Counted from the stretch's first letter, positions 45,851 through 56,937 are shown. The stretch: 64,000 nucleotides of DNA from Paraburkholderia fungorum (GCF_900099835.1 NZ_FNKP01000001.1:744001-808000), one strand, 5' to 3'. The notes: a model not told the origin generated them from the letters alone. Numbers and translations are program-made.

Positions 45851-46558
45851 TCAGCGCGCCTTCAGCCGCTGATCCAGCTCCTGCAATTGCCCCGGCGTCC
45901 CGACGTTCTCCCATAAGCCTTCATACAACTCGCCGCTCGCGAGTCCGCGCCCGATCGTGTCGCGGTAATACGGCGACAGTGCGCGACGCGTGCCGCGCGG
46001 CAGATCGCGGAACATGCGCGTGTCGTAAAGCCCGATGCTGCCGAAAGTCAGACGCGGCTGCGCATCCAGAGACAGAACGCCGTCGACCAGACCAAAATCG
46101 CCATTCGGATGAAACACCGGATTCGGCACCATCACCAGATGCATGCCCGGCTCGTCGAGCGCCTTCAGCCGGTCGGCATGGCCATGCAGCGTGGCGTAAT
46201 CGAAATCGGCGTACACGTCGCCCGCGACTGCGAGAAACACCTCGCTCGCGCCGTCGTCTTCCAGCAGCGGCAGCGCCTGCACGATGCCGCCCGCCGTTTC
46301 CAACGCCTCACCTTCGGCCGAGTAACGCAATTCGACCTGCCAGCGCGAGCCCTCACCGAGCGTCGACTCGATCTTGTCGCCGAGCCACGCGTGGTTGATC
46401 ACAATGGTTTGAAAACCGGCCTGCGCGAGCCGTTCGATCTGCCACACGATCAGCGGCTTACCGCCCGCTTCGAGCAAGGGCTTCGGGCACGCGTCGGTCA
46501 GCGGACGCATCCGTTCGCCGCGACCCGCGGCAAAAATCATCGCTTTCTTCAAGGACAT
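45851..46558 (-). CDS. murU: N-acetylmuramate alpha-1-phosphate uridylyltransferase
   Basis: A 235-residue nucleotidyltransferase with the pyrophosphorylase signature IFAAGRGERMRPLTDACPKPL at its N-terminus and AVAGDVYADFDY holding a metal-binding aspartate. Together with the kinase gene 9 bp upstream it fits MurU of the anabolic peptidoglycan-recycling route, which makes UDP-MurNAc from MurNAc-1-phosphate and bypasses de novo synthesis. This is the known Pseudomonas pair amgK-murU, also located divergent from lptD. Confidence 0.9.
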   Translation of the reverse strand: MSLKKAMIFAAGRGERMRPLTDACPKPLLEAGGKPLIVWQIERLAQAGFQTIVINHAWLGDKIESTLGEGSRWQVELRYSAEGEALETAGGIVQALPLLEDDGASEVFLAVAGDVYADFDYATLHGHADRLKALDEPGMHLVMVPNPVFHPNGDFGLVDGVLSLDAQPRLTFGSIGLYDTRMFRDLPRGTRRALSPYYRDTIGRGLASGELYEGLWENVGTPGQLQELDQRLKAR

Positions 46559-46567
46559 GGTGAACGG

Positions 46568-47647
46568 TCAGAACGTGTAGCCGACTTCATTCGCGCGGCC
46601 TTCGAGTTCGTCGAGCAGCTTCGCGAACGGACGCAGCGGCGCGTAGCGTTCCGCCACCTTGCGCGCATAGCCGATGAAACGCGGCAGATCGTTCATGTAG
46701 TGGGGCTTGCTGTCGCGGTAGTTGATCCGGCAGAACAGGCCGAGCACCTTGATGTGCCGTTGCAGCCCCATCCACTCGAGCTGACGGTAAAACTCGCCGA
46801 AATCGGGATCGACCGGCAGCCCCGCTTTCTTTGCCCGTTCCCAGTAATACACGAAGCAGTCGAGTTCGAACTCCTCGTCCCAGCCGATGAACGCATCGCG
46901 CAGCAGCGACGCGACGTCGTAGGTAATCGGGCCGTACACCGCGTCCTGGAAGTCGAGCACGCCGGGATTCAGCGGATTCGGCTGTGACGCGATCATCAGG
47001 TTGCGCGGCATGAAATCGCGCAGCATGAACACTTGCGGTTGCGCGCGGGCGCTCGCGATCAGCAGCGCGAAGGTGCGGTCGAGCAGCCCACGGGTTTTGT
47101 CGTCGACCTCGCGCCCCAGATGGCGGCCGATGAACCACTCCGGCAGCAATTCCATCTCGCGGCGCAGGAACGCTTCGTCGAACGCCGGCAGCACGCCTTC
47201 GCGCGACGTGAGTTGCCAGCGGATCAGCGCGTCGAGCGCGTCGCGCATCAGCGTGCGGGCGCGGCGCGGATCGTCGCCGGTTTGCGCTTCGGTCAGCGCG
47301 CCGAGGTACGAATCCGTGCCGAGATCGGTCACGAGCATGAGCCCGGCGTCGAAATCGACCTCCAGCACGCGCGGCACATGTACGCCCGCCGCGTCGAGCA
47401 ATTGGGCGACCTGCACAAATTCGCGGCACTTTTCGGGCGGCGGGGCGTCGACGGCGATCAGCGAACCGCTGTTTTCGCCTTCCGCTGCCTTACCGGCGAC
47501 ACGGAAATAGCGCCGGAAACTGGCGTCGGATGATGCCGGAGCAAGCGTGTCGAGTTCGAGCGCATAGCGCGCCGCATGGCCTTTCAGCCAGGTCTTGAGC
47601 AGTTGCAGGCGGGAGTCGGAAGTGTCTTGGGAGGGAGGCAGCGTCAT
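46568..47647 (-). CDS. amgK: N-acetylmuramate/N-acetylglucosamine kinase AmgK
   Basis: A 359-residue aminoglycoside-phosphotransferase-fold kinase, predicted to phosphorylate MurNAc at C1 in cell-wall recycling. ASSDASFRRYFRV forms the nucleotide loop. LRDFMPRN (209-216) is the catalytic loop with Asp211, and LDFQDA (231-236) carries the metal-binding Asp232. The residue two before the catalytic Asp is Leu rather than the more common His. The ATG at 47647 is preferred over upstream in-frame codons. It is directly followed by murU. Confidence 0.9.
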   Translation of the reverse strand: MTLPPSQDTSDSRLQLLKTWLKGHAARYALELDTLAPASSDASFRRYFRVAGKAAEGENSGSLIAVDAPPPEKCREFVQVAQLLDAAGVHVPRVLEVDFDAGLMLVTDLGTDSYLGALTEAQTGDDPRRARTLMRDALDALIRWQLTSREGVLPAFDEAFLRREMELLPEWFIGRHLGREVDDKTRGLLDRTFALLIASARAQPQVFMLRDFMPRNLMIASQPNPLNPGVLDFQDAVYGPITYDVASLLRDAFIGWDEEFELDCFVYYWERAKKAGLPVDPDFGEFYRQLEWMGLQRHIKVLGLFCRINYRDSKPHYMNDLPRFIGYARKVAERYAPLRPFAKLLDELEGRANEVGYTF

Positions 47648-47663
47648 GTAAACCGGCGGCAAA

Positions 47664-47692
47664 TTCTTAGGGGCAACGTCTTGCCATATAAT
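47664..47692 (+). promoter_or_regulatory. Possible promoter for lptD, overlapping a reverse -10 for amgK
   Basis: TTCTTA (47664-47669), a 17-bp spacer and TATAAT (47687-47692) form a plus-strand promoter candidate. The same AT-rich core reads TATTAT on the minus strand, about 40 bp before the amgK start, so the two divergent genes may share it. Confidence 0.4.
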
Positions 47693-47870
47693 ACCCCACG
47701 ACTTTTTTGACGCGACTCACGCTGGCTTTTTGCGCGTTCCGCTTCACCGCCCGCCTCATCGTTCGACAGATTGTAAATATTGATGTGCAGCCGACTGTCA
47801 CGGTCGGGATGTGCAGGCGGTGGATCGTGACTGCAAAAGCTGACGGACGGGCCGATTCGCCAAACGATAC

Positions 47871-50243
47871 ATGCCGCCTAGACAGCTTTCCCAAACGACT
47901 CCCTCTTGTGCTGCCGCGCCGCGCAAAAGGCGGCTCGTCGCGGCGTTGATCGCCGTTCCGGGCCTGATGCCCGCGCTTGCGCACGCCCAGCTGGTGGGAG
48001 AAGCCGCGCAGCCGCAATCCATTTACGAGCCTTGGGGCATGCGGCTAGCGCCGCAGCTCGAGGATCATCCATTGCAGGCCGGCCAGACGCCGGCCACATT
48101 CGTTCTCGGCGACACCGCCAGCGGCACGATCGACCAGGACCTGGCGGCGAAGGGTTCGGCCGAAGTGCGCCGCGGCACCACCGTGATCAAGGCCGACGCG
48201 CTGCATTACGATCAGGACACGGACATGGCCGATGCTTACGGCAATGTTCACGTCCTCAACAGCGGCAACTCGTTCATCGGCCCCGACGCGCATTTGCGGG
48301 TGGATTCGACCGAAGGCTTCATGACTTCGCCGAAATACCACTTCACGCTGACAGGCGGCTCGGGCAGCGCCGAACGCGTCGATCTGCTCGACTCCGAGCG
48401 CTCGGTGTTCACGAAGGGCACCTACACGGCCTGCTCGTGCGAGACAAACCCGGCCTGGTACATCAAGGGCAGCGAGTTCGATTTCGACACCGGCGCGGAC
48501 GAAGGCGTCGCGTACAACAGCGTGCTGTTCTTCCAGGGCGTGCCGGTGTTCGCGTCGCCGTGGCTGTCGTTCCCACTGTCGGGCGAGCGGCGCAGCGGGC
48601 TGTTGCCGCCGACGTTCTCGCTGAGTTCGACCAACGGCTTCGAGCTGTCGGTGCCGTATTACTTCAACATCGCGCCGAATCGCGATCTGACGCTCACGCC
48701 GCGTCTGATCTCCAAGCGTGGTGTGCAGTTGCAGAGCACGTTCCGCTATCTGTCGCCCACCTATTCGGGTTCGATCACCGGCGAGTTCCTGCCTGACGAC
48801 CACCTGACCCATACCAACCGGTACGCGCTGTACATCCAGCACAACCAGAATTTCGGTAACGGGTTCGGCGGCTACATCTACTACAACAAGGTCTCGGACA
48901 ACACGTATCCGGAAGACCTGTCGTCGTCGGTGAATCAGTTCATGAACGGCACCCAGCTCCTGTATCAGCAGGAAGCCGGGTTGACCTACAACAACGGCCC
49001 GTGGTCGGTGCTCGCGCGTGAACAGCACTGGCAGACGCTGACGCCGTCGATCGCGCCGTATGGCCGCGAGCCGCAGTTGAACGTGAAGTACGCGAAGTAC
49101 AACATCGGCGGCTTCGACTTCGGCGCCGAGGCCGACTACACGAATTTCCGGATTACCACGGCGGATCTGAGCGAAGGTCAGCGGGTGATGTTCAACCCGT
49201 ACCTGTCGTATTCGGTGGTCGGGCCGGGCTATTTCGTCACGCCGAAGGTGCAATGGCACTTCGCGTCGTACAACCTGAACAACATCGGCACCGACCTGAG
49301 CGGCGTGCCGAACGCGCAGAAGAACTTCACCGAGTCGATTCCGACGCTGAGTTTCGACACCGGCCTGACGTTCGAGCGTTCGGTGAGGATTTTCGGCGCG
49401 GACTATATCCAGACGCTGGAACCGCGCCTGTACTACGTGTACACGCCGTACCGCAATCAGGAAAACGCGCCGCTGTTCGACACCGCCGACTCCGACTTCG
49501 GACTGGCGGAGATTTTCACGCCGAACACGTTCGTCGGTAACGACCGCATCGCCGACGCGAACCGTCTGACGGCCGGCATCACCACGCGCTTCATCAACCC
49601 GGCTACCGGCGATGAGCGGGCGCGTTTCGTGATCGCGCAGCAGTACTATTTCCAGGACCAGCGCGTCACACTGGAGCCGAGCCAGACCAGCACGCAGGCC
49701 ACCCATTCGGACCTGATCGCGGGCGCGTCGGTCAAGCTCGGGGCCGGTTTCGCTTCGGAAACGGCGTTCCAATATAATGCCGACAACAACGAGTTGATCA
49801 AGACGAGCGTCGGCTTCGGCTTCAGTCCGGCCACCGGCAAGGTGATCAACGTCGGTTATCGCTACACGCGCGCGAACACCACGCTGGACAACGAGCCGAT
49901 CAACCAGATTCTGGTGTCGGGCCAATGGCCGCTCAGCCACCGGGTGTACGGCGTAGCGCGTTTCAATTACGACCTGGGCGGGCACCGGATCGTCGACGGC
50001 CTGATCGGTATGCAGTACGACGCCGATTGCTGGACGCTCGGCGCGGGGATCCAGCGCTACGCGAACGGGCTGAACACGTCGGGGCAGAATCAGTCGAGCA
50101 CGCGGTTCCTCGCGCAGCTGACGTTCAAGGGCTTGTCGAGTGTCGACAACGGGCTGATGACCGCGTTCCGCAACGGCGTGGCCGGCTATACGCCGTTGCC
50201 GCCGCCGCCTCCGCCGGAATCACGTTTCACCAATTACGAATGA
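47871..50243 (+). CDS. lptD: LPS-assembly outer-membrane protein LptD
   Basis: A 790-residue precursor. The signal peptide ends at AHA-Q (about residue 39). An N-terminal OstA-like beta-jellyroll (about 80-240) follows, with [20 protein letters not shown], and then a large beta-barrel. It inserts lipopolysaccharide into the outer leaflet with LptE. Mature cysteines are Cys188 and Cys190 (TACSCET) and Cys720 (DADCWTLG), fewer at the C-terminus than the adjacent pair in E. coli. The C-terminus ends in a proline-rich PLPPPPPPE segment. surA follows 82 bp downstream. Confidence 0.95.
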   Translation: MPPRQLSQTTPSCAAAPRKRRLVAALIAVPGLMPALAHAQLVGEAAQPQSIYEPWGMRLAPQLEDHPLQAGQTPATFVLGDTASGTIDQDLAAKGSAEVRRGTTVIKADALHYDQDTDMADAYGNVHVLNSGNSFIGPDAHLRVDSTEGFMTSPKYHFTLTGGSGSAERVDLLDSERSVFTKGTYTACSCETNPAWYIKGSEFDFDTGADEGVAYNSVLFFQGVPVFASPWLSFPLSGERRSGLLPPTFSLSSTNGFELSVPYYFNIAPNRDLTLTPRLISKRGVQLQSTFRYLSPTYSGSITGEFLPDDHLTHTNRYALYIQHNQNFGNGFGGYIYYNKVSDNTYPEDLSSSVNQFMNGTQLLYQQEAGLTYNNGPWSVLAREQHWQTLTPSIAPYGREPQLNVKYAKYNIGGFDFGAEADYTNFRITTADLSEGQRVMFNPYLSYSVVGPGYFVTPKVQWHFASYNLNNIGTDLSGVPNAQKNFTESIPTLSFDTGLTFERSVRIFGADYIQTLEPRLYYVYTPYRNQENAPLFDTADSDFGLAEIFTPNTFVGNDRIADANRLTAGITTRFINPATGDERARFVIAQQYYFQDQRVTLEPSQTSTQATHSDLIAGASVKLGAGFASETAFQYNADNNELIKTSVGFGFSPATGKVINVGYRYTRANTTLDNEPINQILVSGQWPLSHRVYGVARFNYDLGGHRIVDGLIGMQYDADCWTLGAGIQRYANGLNTSGQNQSSTRFLAQLTFKGLSSVDNGLMTAFRNGVAGYTPLPPPPPPESRFTNYE

Positions 50244-50325
50244 CGAATGACGCTGCGCGATCATTCATGGCATGCGAAAAGACGGGCCAGGCGCGCCCGA
50301 CATCATTGGAGTATCTGTGGCAATC

Positions 50326-51708
50326 ATGAAAAAGCTTCGCTTGGCAACGCTTGCGGCCGGTCTGGTCGCCGCAGCGTCTTTCCTGTCGGTTGCGCCGGTT
50401 CAAGCTCAGGCGCTGCCCGGCACTAACGGTAGCAGCGGCAACCTCGGCAATGACGGCCAGACGGTCGACACCATTGCCGCAGTCGTCAACAACGGTGTCA
50501 TTACGCGGCGTGAACTCGACGAGCGCATGGGCCTGATCACGCGCCGGCTGAATCAGCAGAACGCGCCGGTCCCGCCGGTCGATCAGTTGCGTCAGCAGGT
50601 GCTCAACCAGATGGTGCTGGAGCGCATCCAGTTGCAGAAGGCGAAAGACGATGGCATCACCGTCGACGACGCCGCCGTGCAGAAAACGCTCGAGCGTCTG
50701 GCGCAGGCGAACAACATGTCGCTTGAAATCTATCGTGCGCGGATCGAGGCGCAAGGGGTGCCTTGGACCACGTTCACCAGCGACGCGCGTACCGAACTGA
50801 CGCTGTCGCGTCTGCGTGAAAAGGAAGTGGACAGCAAGATCACGGTGTCGGACGGCGAAGTGGCGAACTACATCGCCAGTCAGCGTGGCCCGAATGCGGG
50901 TGCGACGAGCGACCTGCATATCCAGCACATCTTCACCAAGGCGCCGTTGAACGCGTCTGAAACCGATATCGAAGCTGCGCAGAAAAAGGCCCAGGCTTTG
51001 CTGGCCGAAGCCAAGGGCGGCGCCAATTTCCAAAAGCTCGCGAAGTCGAATTCGCAGGCTCCGGATGCGTCGAAAAACAGCGGCGATCTGGGTTTCCTGG
51101 CACCGTCCAAGCTGCCGCCTGAATTCGTGAAGGCTGCGTCGGCGTTGCGTCCGGGCGAGATCAATCCCGATCTGATCCGCACCAGCGACGGTTTCGAAAT
51201 CGTGCGCCTCGTCGAGCGTCGCGTGGGTCAGGGCAATAGCTCCGACGCGCCGAAGCTCACGCAAACGCACGTGCGCCACATCCTGTTGCGTGTCGGCGAC
51301 GGCATGTCGGAACCGCAAGCGCGTCAGAAGCTGCTCGACATCAAGAGCCAGCTGGCAGCAGGCGGCGACTTCGAGAAGTTCGCCCGCACGTACTCGCAGG
51401 ACGGTTCGGCGTCGCAAGGCGGCGATCTCGGCTGGATCAGCCCGGGCGAAACGGTGCCGGAATTCGAGCGCGCAATGAACAATTTGCAGGACGGTCAGGT
51501 CAGCGACCCGGTTCGCAGCGAATACGGTTATCACCTGATTCAGGTGCTGGGCCGCCGCGAAGCAGAAGGCTCGGTTTCGCAGCAGATGGATCTGGCGCGT
51601 CAGGCAATCGGTCAGCGCAAGGCGGAGCAGGCTTACGCCGACTGGCTGCGTGAACTGCGCGACACGGCCTACGTGGAAGTGAAGCCCACGCTGTCGAGCG
51701 CCCGTTAA
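50326..51708 (+). CDS. surA: Periplasmic chaperone and peptidyl-prolyl isomerase SurA
   Basis: A 460-residue periplasmic chaperone for outer-membrane proteins, LptD included. The signal peptide ends at VQA-QA (about residue 28). The N-terminal SurA domain includes [22 protein letters not shown]. Two parvulin PPIase domains follow at about 195-300 ([12 protein letters not shown]) and 310-415 ([13 protein letters not shown]), and a C-terminal helix completes the chaperone core. The start codon at 50326 is preferred because it begins the signal peptide. pdxA follows 13 bp after the stop. Confidence 0.95.
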   Translation: MKKLRLATLAAGLVAAASFLSVAPVQAQALPGTNGSSGNLGNDGQTVDTIAAVVNNGVITRRELDERMGLITRRLNQQNAPVPPVDQLRQQVLNQMVLERIQLQKAKDDGITVDDAAVQKTLERLAQANNMSLEIYRARIEAQGVPWTTFTSDARTELTLSRLREKEVDSKITVSDGEVANYIASQRGPNAGATSDLHIQHIFTKAPLNASETDIEAAQKKAQALLAEAKGGANFQKLAKSNSQAPDASKNSGDLGFLAPSKLPPEFVKAASALRPGEINPDLIRTSDGFEIVRLVERRVGQGNSSDAPKLTQTHVRHILLRVGDGMSEPQARQKLLDIKSQLAAGGDFEKFARTYSQDGSASQGGDLGWISPGETVPEFERAMNNLQDGQVSDPVRSEYGYHLIQVLGRREAEGSVSQQMDLARQAIGQRKAEQAYADWLRELRDTAYVEVKPTLSSAR

Positions 51709-51721
51709 GCGTATCGCCATC

Positions 51722-52732
51722 ATGACAAGCGCCGCCAAGCCCTCCAGCCTGCCCTTGCAGATCGCGATCACGACCGGCGAACCTGCCGGCGTCGGCCCCG
51801 AACTGACGGCGCAGGCACTGGCCGGCGCAGCGGCGCACTGGCCCAACGCGCAATTCACCGTGCTGGGCGACGCCAACCTGCTCGCCGAACGCGCGCAAGC
51901 CGTGGGCGTCGATTGGACTGCGCTGGTGGCGGACGGCAAGCGCGTGCGCGTGCAGCATACGGCGCTCGGCGCGCCGTCGGTGGCGGGCAAGCTGAACGCC
52001 GCCAATGGCCGCTACGTGCTCGATCTGCTCGATAGCGCGATCGACGGCGCGGTGGCTGGCACCTTCGACGCGATCGTTACCGCGCCGCTGCAAAAAAGCA
52101 CGATCAACGACGCTGGTGTGCCGTTCACCGGCCACACCGAATATCTGGCCGAGCGCACCCACACGCCGCGTGTGGTGATGATGCTGGCCGGCACCGGCAA
52201 GCGGCCGCTGCGCGTGGCGCTCGCGACCACGCATCTGCCGCTGAAGGACGTTTCCGCTGCGTTGACGATCGAGAGCATTCTCGAGACGCTTGCGATCGTC
52301 GATCGCGATTTGCGCAATCACTTCGGCTTGCCCGCGCCGCGTATCCTCGTGACGGGGTTGAACCCGCACGCGGGCGAAAACGGTTACCTGGGGCGCGAGG
52401 AAATCGACGTCATTTCGCCGGCGCTCAAGCGCGCGAACGATCAGGGTATCGACGCGCGTGGTCCGTATCCGGCTGATACGCTGTTTCAACCGCGTTATCT
52501 GGAACAGGCCGACTGCGTGCTGGCCATGTTCCACGACCAGGGCCTGCCGGTGTTGAAATACGCGACGTTTGGCGAAGGCATCAACATCACGCTCGGCTTG
52601 CCGATCATCCGCACGTCGGTCGATCACGGCACCGCGCTCGATCTCGCCGGCACTGGCCGCGCCGATTCGGGCAGCCTGATCGCCGCGATCGACACGGCGG
52701 TGTCGATGGCGCAACATCGTCGCACCAGCTGA
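51722..52732 (+). CDS. pdxA: 4-hydroxythreonine-4-phosphate dehydrogenase
   Basis: A 336-residue NAD-dependent enzyme of pyridoxal phosphate synthesis. The N-terminus [18 protein letters not shown] is diagnostic. Metal-binding histidines are seen in [20 protein letters not shown] and [11 protein letters not shown]. Length matches the E. coli enzyme. The gene lies between surA and rsmA, as in many proteobacteria. Confidence 0.96.
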   Translation: MTSAAKPSSLPLQIAITTGEPAGVGPELTAQALAGAAAHWPNAQFTVLGDANLLAERAQAVGVDWTALVADGKRVRVQHTALGAPSVAGKLNAANGRYVLDLLDSAIDGAVAGTFDAIVTAPLQKSTINDAGVPFTGHTEYLAERTHTPRVVMMLAGTGKRPLRVALATTHLPLKDVSAALTIESILETLAIVDRDLRNHFGLPAPRILVTGLNPHAGENGYLGREEIDVISPALKRANDQGIDARGPYPADTLFQPRYLEQADCVLAMFHDQGLPVLKYATFGEGINITLGLPIIRTSVDHGTALDLAGTGRADSGSLIAAIDTAVSMAQHRRTS

Positions 52733-52941
52733 TTAAACGCGGCGAACCGGTTTTCGCGCGGTTCGTGTTGAAGTTGTTGGACATGTGAAGTGGTGCGTGA
52801 ACGATGCCGCGCCGTTGCCTGATCCACGACGCGATAACATACCGCGACACGATGCGCAGCCTGCGCGGTCCGCGCAGCCGAATTCGGCGCGCCACGCGCA
52901 TTCTTTTCTTTAAGCAGTTTTCTTTCTTAGCGTTTTCTTCG

Positions 52942-53772
52942 ATGTCCACCAGCAGACAGCAACAGGGCCGGCACCAGGGTCATATCGCGCGCAAGCGTTT
53001 CGGTCAGAATTTTCTGGTCGACATGGGCGTGATCGATTCGATCGTCGACGTGATCCGGCCGCAACGCGGCGAGCGCATGGTCGAAATCGGACCGGGGCTC
53101 GGCGCGCTCACCGCGCCGCTGATCGAGCGCCTCGCTACGCCCGAAACGCCGTTGCACGCGGTCGAACTGGACCGCGATCTGATCGGGCGTCTCAAGACGA
53201 AGTTCGGCGATCTGCTCGAACTGCATGCGGGCGACGCGCTCGCATTCGACTTCGGTTCGCTGGCCGCACCTGGCGACAAGGCGTCGCTGCGTATTGTCGG
53301 CAATCTGCCGTACAACATTTCGAGCCCGCTGCTGTTTCACCTGACGTCGTTCGCGGATCGCGTGATCGATCAGCATTTCATGCTGCAAAACGAAGTGGTC
53401 GACCGGATGGTTGCCGAGCCGGGCACCAAGGCGTTCAGCCGTCTTTCGGTGATGCTGCAATACCGCTATGTGATCGACAAGCAGCTCGATGTGCCGCCGG
53501 AGTCGTTCAATCCGCCGCCGAAGGTCGATTCCGCGATCGTGCGGATGATCCCGTACGAATTGCACGAGTTGGCGCCCGTGAACGAGCGGGTGCTCGGCAC
53601 GGTGGTGACGGCGGCGTTCTCGCAGCGTCGCAAGATGTTGCGCAACACGCTCGCGGAATTTCGCGATTCGGTGGATTTCGACGCGATCGGCTTCGATCTG
53701 CAACGCCGCGCGGAAGACGTGCCGGTTTCCGAGTACGTACGTGTCGCGCAGATCGTGGCGGAGAAGAAGTAG
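52942..53772 (+). CDS. rsmA: 16S rRNA (adenine1518/1519-N6) dimethyltransferase
   Basis: A 276-residue KsgA/RsmA that dimethylates A1518 and A1519 of 16S r[13 protein letters not shown], the SAM site [10 protein letters not shown] and the catalytic [12 protein letters not shown] are all present. The frame continues upstream, but the ATG at 52942 matches the family N-terminus. A 209-bp gap from pdxA holds only a short hairpin near 52743-52765. Confidence 0.96.
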   Translation: MSTSRQQQGRHQGHIARKRFGQNFLVDMGVIDSIVDVIRPQRGERMVEIGPGLGALTAPLIERLATPETPLHAVELDRDLIGRLKTKFGDLLELHAGDALAFDFGSLAAPGDKASLRIVGNLPYNISSPLLFHLTSFADRVIDQHFMLQNEVVDRMVAEPGTKAFSRLSVMLQYRYVIDKQLDVPPESFNPPPKVDSAIVRMIPYELHELAPVNERVLGTVVTAAFSQRRKMLRNTLAEFRDSVDFDAIGFDLQRRAEDVPVSEYVRVAQIVAEKK

Positions 53773-53793
53773 CGGGGTTTTGAGTTCGGTTGT

Positions 53794-53815
53794 GCTGCGG
53801 CGTCAACGTCGCAGC
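53794..53815. terminator. Hairpin between convergent rsmA and EamA-transporter genes
   Basis: GCTGCGGCGT (53794-53803) pairs with ACGTCGCAGC (53806-53815), with one wobble pair, in the 91-bp gap between two convergent stops. There is no T-run. Confidence 0.35.
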
Positions 53816-53863
53816 CTGAGGCCAGTGTTGGTTTGGCAGGGCCCCGAGCCCCTGCCTAAGCCC

Positions 53864-54790
53864 TCAGCGTCTGGTAGGCGCATTGACCAGCGCGATCCCG
53901 GTCAGCACCAGCACGGCAGCCATCAGAAAGCGCAAGCTGAACGACTCACCGAGCAGCAGCACGCCGAACGTCACGCCGAACAGTGGCGTCAGAAACGAAA
54001 ACACCGACAGACGCGACGCGATATAGCGCGTCAGCAGCCAGAACCACACCAGATAGCTGACGAACGCCACCACCACCGCCTGATACGCGAGACTGGCCAA
54101 CGCCAGCGGCGTCACGGTTTCCACGCGAACCTGGCCGAGCCCGAGCGCCAGCGCTAACAACACCACCGCCGACACCGTCAATTGATACAGCAGCGTCTTG
54201 CTCGCGCTCGATTGAGCGAGGCGCGTTGCACGCACCACCACGGTCGTCGCGGCCCATGCGATGCCGGCCAGTACGCCGAGCGCGTCCCCGGCCCCGCCCG
54301 AGAGCGTCGAGCCGCGCGCGGGGTGCCCATGCAGGAAGCCGTCGGCGAATGCCAGCGACATCCCCGCGAACGCGACGAAGATGCCGATCCACTGAACTCG
54401 CCGCATCCGTTCGCCGTCGACGAACCAGTGCAGGCCCAGCGCCGTAAAGCACGGTGCCGTGTATAGAAAAACCGCCATGCGCGACGCGCTGGTGAGCGTC
54501 AGTCCGAGAAAGATGCAGACGAACTCGGCGGCGAACAGCATGCCCGCGAGCAGGCCCGCACCCAGCGTGCCGTCGTCGCGAAACAGCGGCGTGCCGCGCG
54601 AGCGCGCCCAACCCCACACCAGCACGGCCGCAATCGCGGAGCGCAAGCCCGCTTGGAACACCGGCGGCAGCGCCGCGTTCGTGCTCTTGATCGCCACTTG
54701 CTGCAGTCCCCAGATCGCGCACAGGCCGACCATCAACAGGATCGCGAAACTATCCGGGGCGCGGCGTGCGGGTAGGGCGGTGGTGCTCAT
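53864..54790 (-). CDS. EamA-family (DMT superfamily) transporter
   Basis: A 308-residue membrane protein with ten predicted helices in two homologous EamA repeats. LMVGLCAIWGLQQVAIK begins the first, and GVLAGIAWAATTVVVRA begins the second. The end SVFSFLTPLFGVTFGVLLLGE is typical. Members export amino acids or other metabolites. The ATG at 54790 gives the family length; the frame is open upstream to 54859 without support. Confidence 0.9.
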   Translation of the reverse strand: MSTTALPARRAPDSFAILLMVGLCAIWGLQQVAIKSTNAALPPVFQAGLRSAIAAVLVWGWARSRGTPLFRDDGTLGAGLLAGMLFAAEFVCIFLGLTLTSASRMAVFLYTAPCFTALGLHWFVDGERMRRVQWIGIFVAFAGMSLAFADGFLHGHPARGSTLSGGAGDALGVLAGIAWAATTVVVRATRLAQSSASKTLLYQLTVSAVVLLALALGLGQVRVETVTPLALASLAYQAVVVAFVSYLVWFWLLTRYIASRLSVFSFLTPLFGVTFGVLLLGESFSLRFLMAAVLVLTGIALVNAPTRR

Positions 54791-55341
54791 GGGCCGATGG
54801 GTGGTGTAGTGGCGAGATCGGTGAGGGGACGGAGCGATTGACAGTATCCGATGCGGCACCGAATCGCACTAGTCGGTCGAACGGCTAATTGCCTGATGCA
54901 GCGGTTTCGAGGCGGTAAATGGGCCGCTGGTCTGCATCGAACGCGTCAAATGGGGCAATCGCGGCGGCGGGTAATCGGCTTTTTACGAACCCCTCCAGCG
55001 CGAAACCGCCACCGCAACTCACACGATAACAAACCGGCTCCATCCGCAAAACGAAGCCCGTATCTCCTACGCGTGCTTCCCATCGCCCGCAAGCTTTTTT
55101 GCCTTCTTAGTTGCGAACCTGGCAACACCCGCGCAACACGTCCCCTGACTAATTTCTTGGCACCGCCGTTTCGCGCTAAGGTGCGAACTCAAGCGCTTCA
55201 TCAGGAAATTCGTACGGACTGCGTGATAGCCGGATCAAAGCAGCGCCACGCGTCCAATGCAGGAACGCACGAGCAGCACAGCACGCTGCCGCCGCCGACG
55301 AACCCGGTCCGCGCCCAGCGGAGCCGGTACGAGGAGACGAG
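54791..55341. other. 551-bp non-coding divergent region upstream of the porin gene
   Basis: No gene or RNA is recognisable. It must hold promoters for the EamA transporter and for the porin, but I find no convincing -35/-10 pair or palindrome. Confidence 0.5.
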
Positions 55342-56463
55342 ATGAGAAACCTGAGCAGGTGGCTGGCAACCGTCGTGCCGGTGACGTTGGCGTCGTTGAA
55401 CGGTCAGGCCGCGCACGCGCAGTCCAGTGTGACGCTCTACGGTGTCGTCGACGAAAGTGTTCGCTATCTGACCAACGTGAACAAAGCGGGCGATTCGTCG
55501 ATCGGACTCGGCGTGGGCGGCCTCACGCAAAGCCGCTGGGGCCTGAAAGGCGTCGAGGACCTGGGCGGCGGATGGTCGACCTTCTTCAAACTCGAAAACC
55601 GCTTTTACATCAACAGTGGACAAAGCGATCCCACGCTGCCGTTCTTCAACGAAGCGCAAGTGGGTGTGCGCTCGAATTCGTTCGGCCAGGTGATCCTCGG
55701 GCGGCAGTACAACGTGATGATCGAAGGCATCACGATCGGCGGCTACGGCAGCAATCTTTGGATTCCGTACGATTTCAGCTTCCAGCCTGAAGTCACGATG
55801 ACCGGCGGCATCTGGACCAGCAACCAGGTGCAGTATCAGGCGAAATACAACGGCTTCAATTTCGCGGCGGGTTACGCGTTCGGCGGCAATGCGGGCAATT
55901 CGTACGGCAGCCAGGTCGGCGCGGCCGCCGCTTATGCGCCTGCGGGCGGTCCGTTCAGCATCGGCGGCGCGTACGAGGAATCGAAGGATTCACTCAACGG
56001 CGCGGCATTGAAAGCGTGGACGTTCGGCGGTTCGTACACGTGGAATCACACGCGCTTGTCGGCGGGCTATATCGTCAATCAGCGCGATGCGGGCTTTTCC
56101 AATTTCGCGGACGGACCGTTTTCCGCGCCCGTGCTGGCCGCGCTCAAATACACCGATTTCGCGCGACGCCGGATGATCATGGGCGGCATCACGCAGCAGG
56201 TCGGCAACGCGTGGCACTTCGCCGCCAACGTGTGGCGCACGCTGCAGGACGGCACGACCGCCGAGAAGGACGGCTCGGCGTGGCAGTATCAACTGGTTGC
56301 CGACTACAACCTGTCAAAGCGCACCGACGTCTATCTGGAAGGCGATTACTCGCTGTACCGGGGCGATCTGATCGGCGCGCAACTGCAAGGCATCAACGGG
56401 ATCGGGCTCGCACAGAAAAGTACGCAACTCGGCCTGATGGCGGGGCTGCGGCATCAGTTCTGA
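55342..56463 (+). CDS. Outer-membrane porin, Gram-negative (Burkholderia OpcP-like)
   Basis: A 373-residue general porin. The signal peptide ends at AHA-Q (about residue 26), followed by SSVTLYGVVDESVRYL, the typical first strand. LTQSRWGLKGVEDLGGGWSTFF is the conserved second-strand region of this porin family. The C-terminus ends GLMAGLRHQF, with the terminal phenylalanine required for outer-membrane insertion. AGGAGACGAG precedes the ATG. Confidence 0.95.
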   Translation: MRNLSRWLATVVPVTLASLNGQAAHAQSSVTLYGVVDESVRYLTNVNKAGDSSIGLGVGGLTQSRWGLKGVEDLGGGWSTFFKLENRFYINSGQSDPTLPFFNEAQVGVRSNSFGQVILGRQYNVMIEGITIGGYGSNLWIPYDFSFQPEVTMTGGIWTSNQVQYQAKYNGFNFAAGYAFGGNAGNSYGSQVGAAAAYAPAGGPFSIGGAYEESKDSLNGAALKAWTFGGSYTWNHTRLSAGYIVNQRDAGFSNFADGPFSAPVLAALKYTDFARRRMIMGGITQQVGNAWHFAANVWRTLQDGTTAEKDGSAWQYQLVADYNLSKRTDVYLEGDYSLYRGDLIGAQLQGINGIGLAQKSTQLGLMAGLRHQF

Positions 56464-56550
56464 GCGCCCGGAAAACTGCGCCGCGCCCTGCAGCGCCGCG
56501 TGATTCCGGGTACATTGACGGTCTCGTTTTCACGTAACAGGGAGTGCACA

Positions 56551-56937
56551 ATGCGCCTGCTTCATACCATGCTCCGGGTCGGCGACCTGGACCGCTCAAT
56601 TGCCTTCTACACCGAATTGCTCGGCATGAAACTGCTGCGCCGCGAAGACTATCCGGACGGCAAATTCACGCTGGCGTTCGTCGGCTACACCGATGAACGC
56701 GACGGCACCGTGCTTGAACTGACGCACAACTGGGACACGCCTTCGTACGAACTCGGCAGCGGGTTCGGCCACCTCGCGGTGGAAGTCGAAGACGCCTATG
56801 CTGCGTGCGACAAGATCAAGGCGCAAGGCGGCACGGTCGTGCGCGAAGCCGGCCCGATGAAACACGGCACCACCGTGATTGCTTTCGTCACCGACCCGGA
56901 CGGCTACAAGATCGAGTTCATCCAGAAGAAAAAGTAA
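56551..56937 (+). CDS. gloA: Lactoylglutathione lyase (glyoxalase I)
   Basis: A 128-residue glyoxalase I that detoxifies methylglyoxal with glutathione. The metal ligands fall exactly where the E. coli enzyme has them: His5, Glu56, His74 and Glu122. The start at 56551 has GGGAG upstream. It lies 87 bp after the porin stop. The next gene follows 25 bp downstream. Confidence 0.96.
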   Translation: MRLLHTMLRVGDLDRSIAFYTELLGMKLLRREDYPDGKFTLAFVGYTDERDGTVLELTHNWDTPSYELGSGFGHLAVEVEDAYAACDKIKAQGGTVVREAGPMKHGTTVIAFVTDPDGYKIEFIQKKK

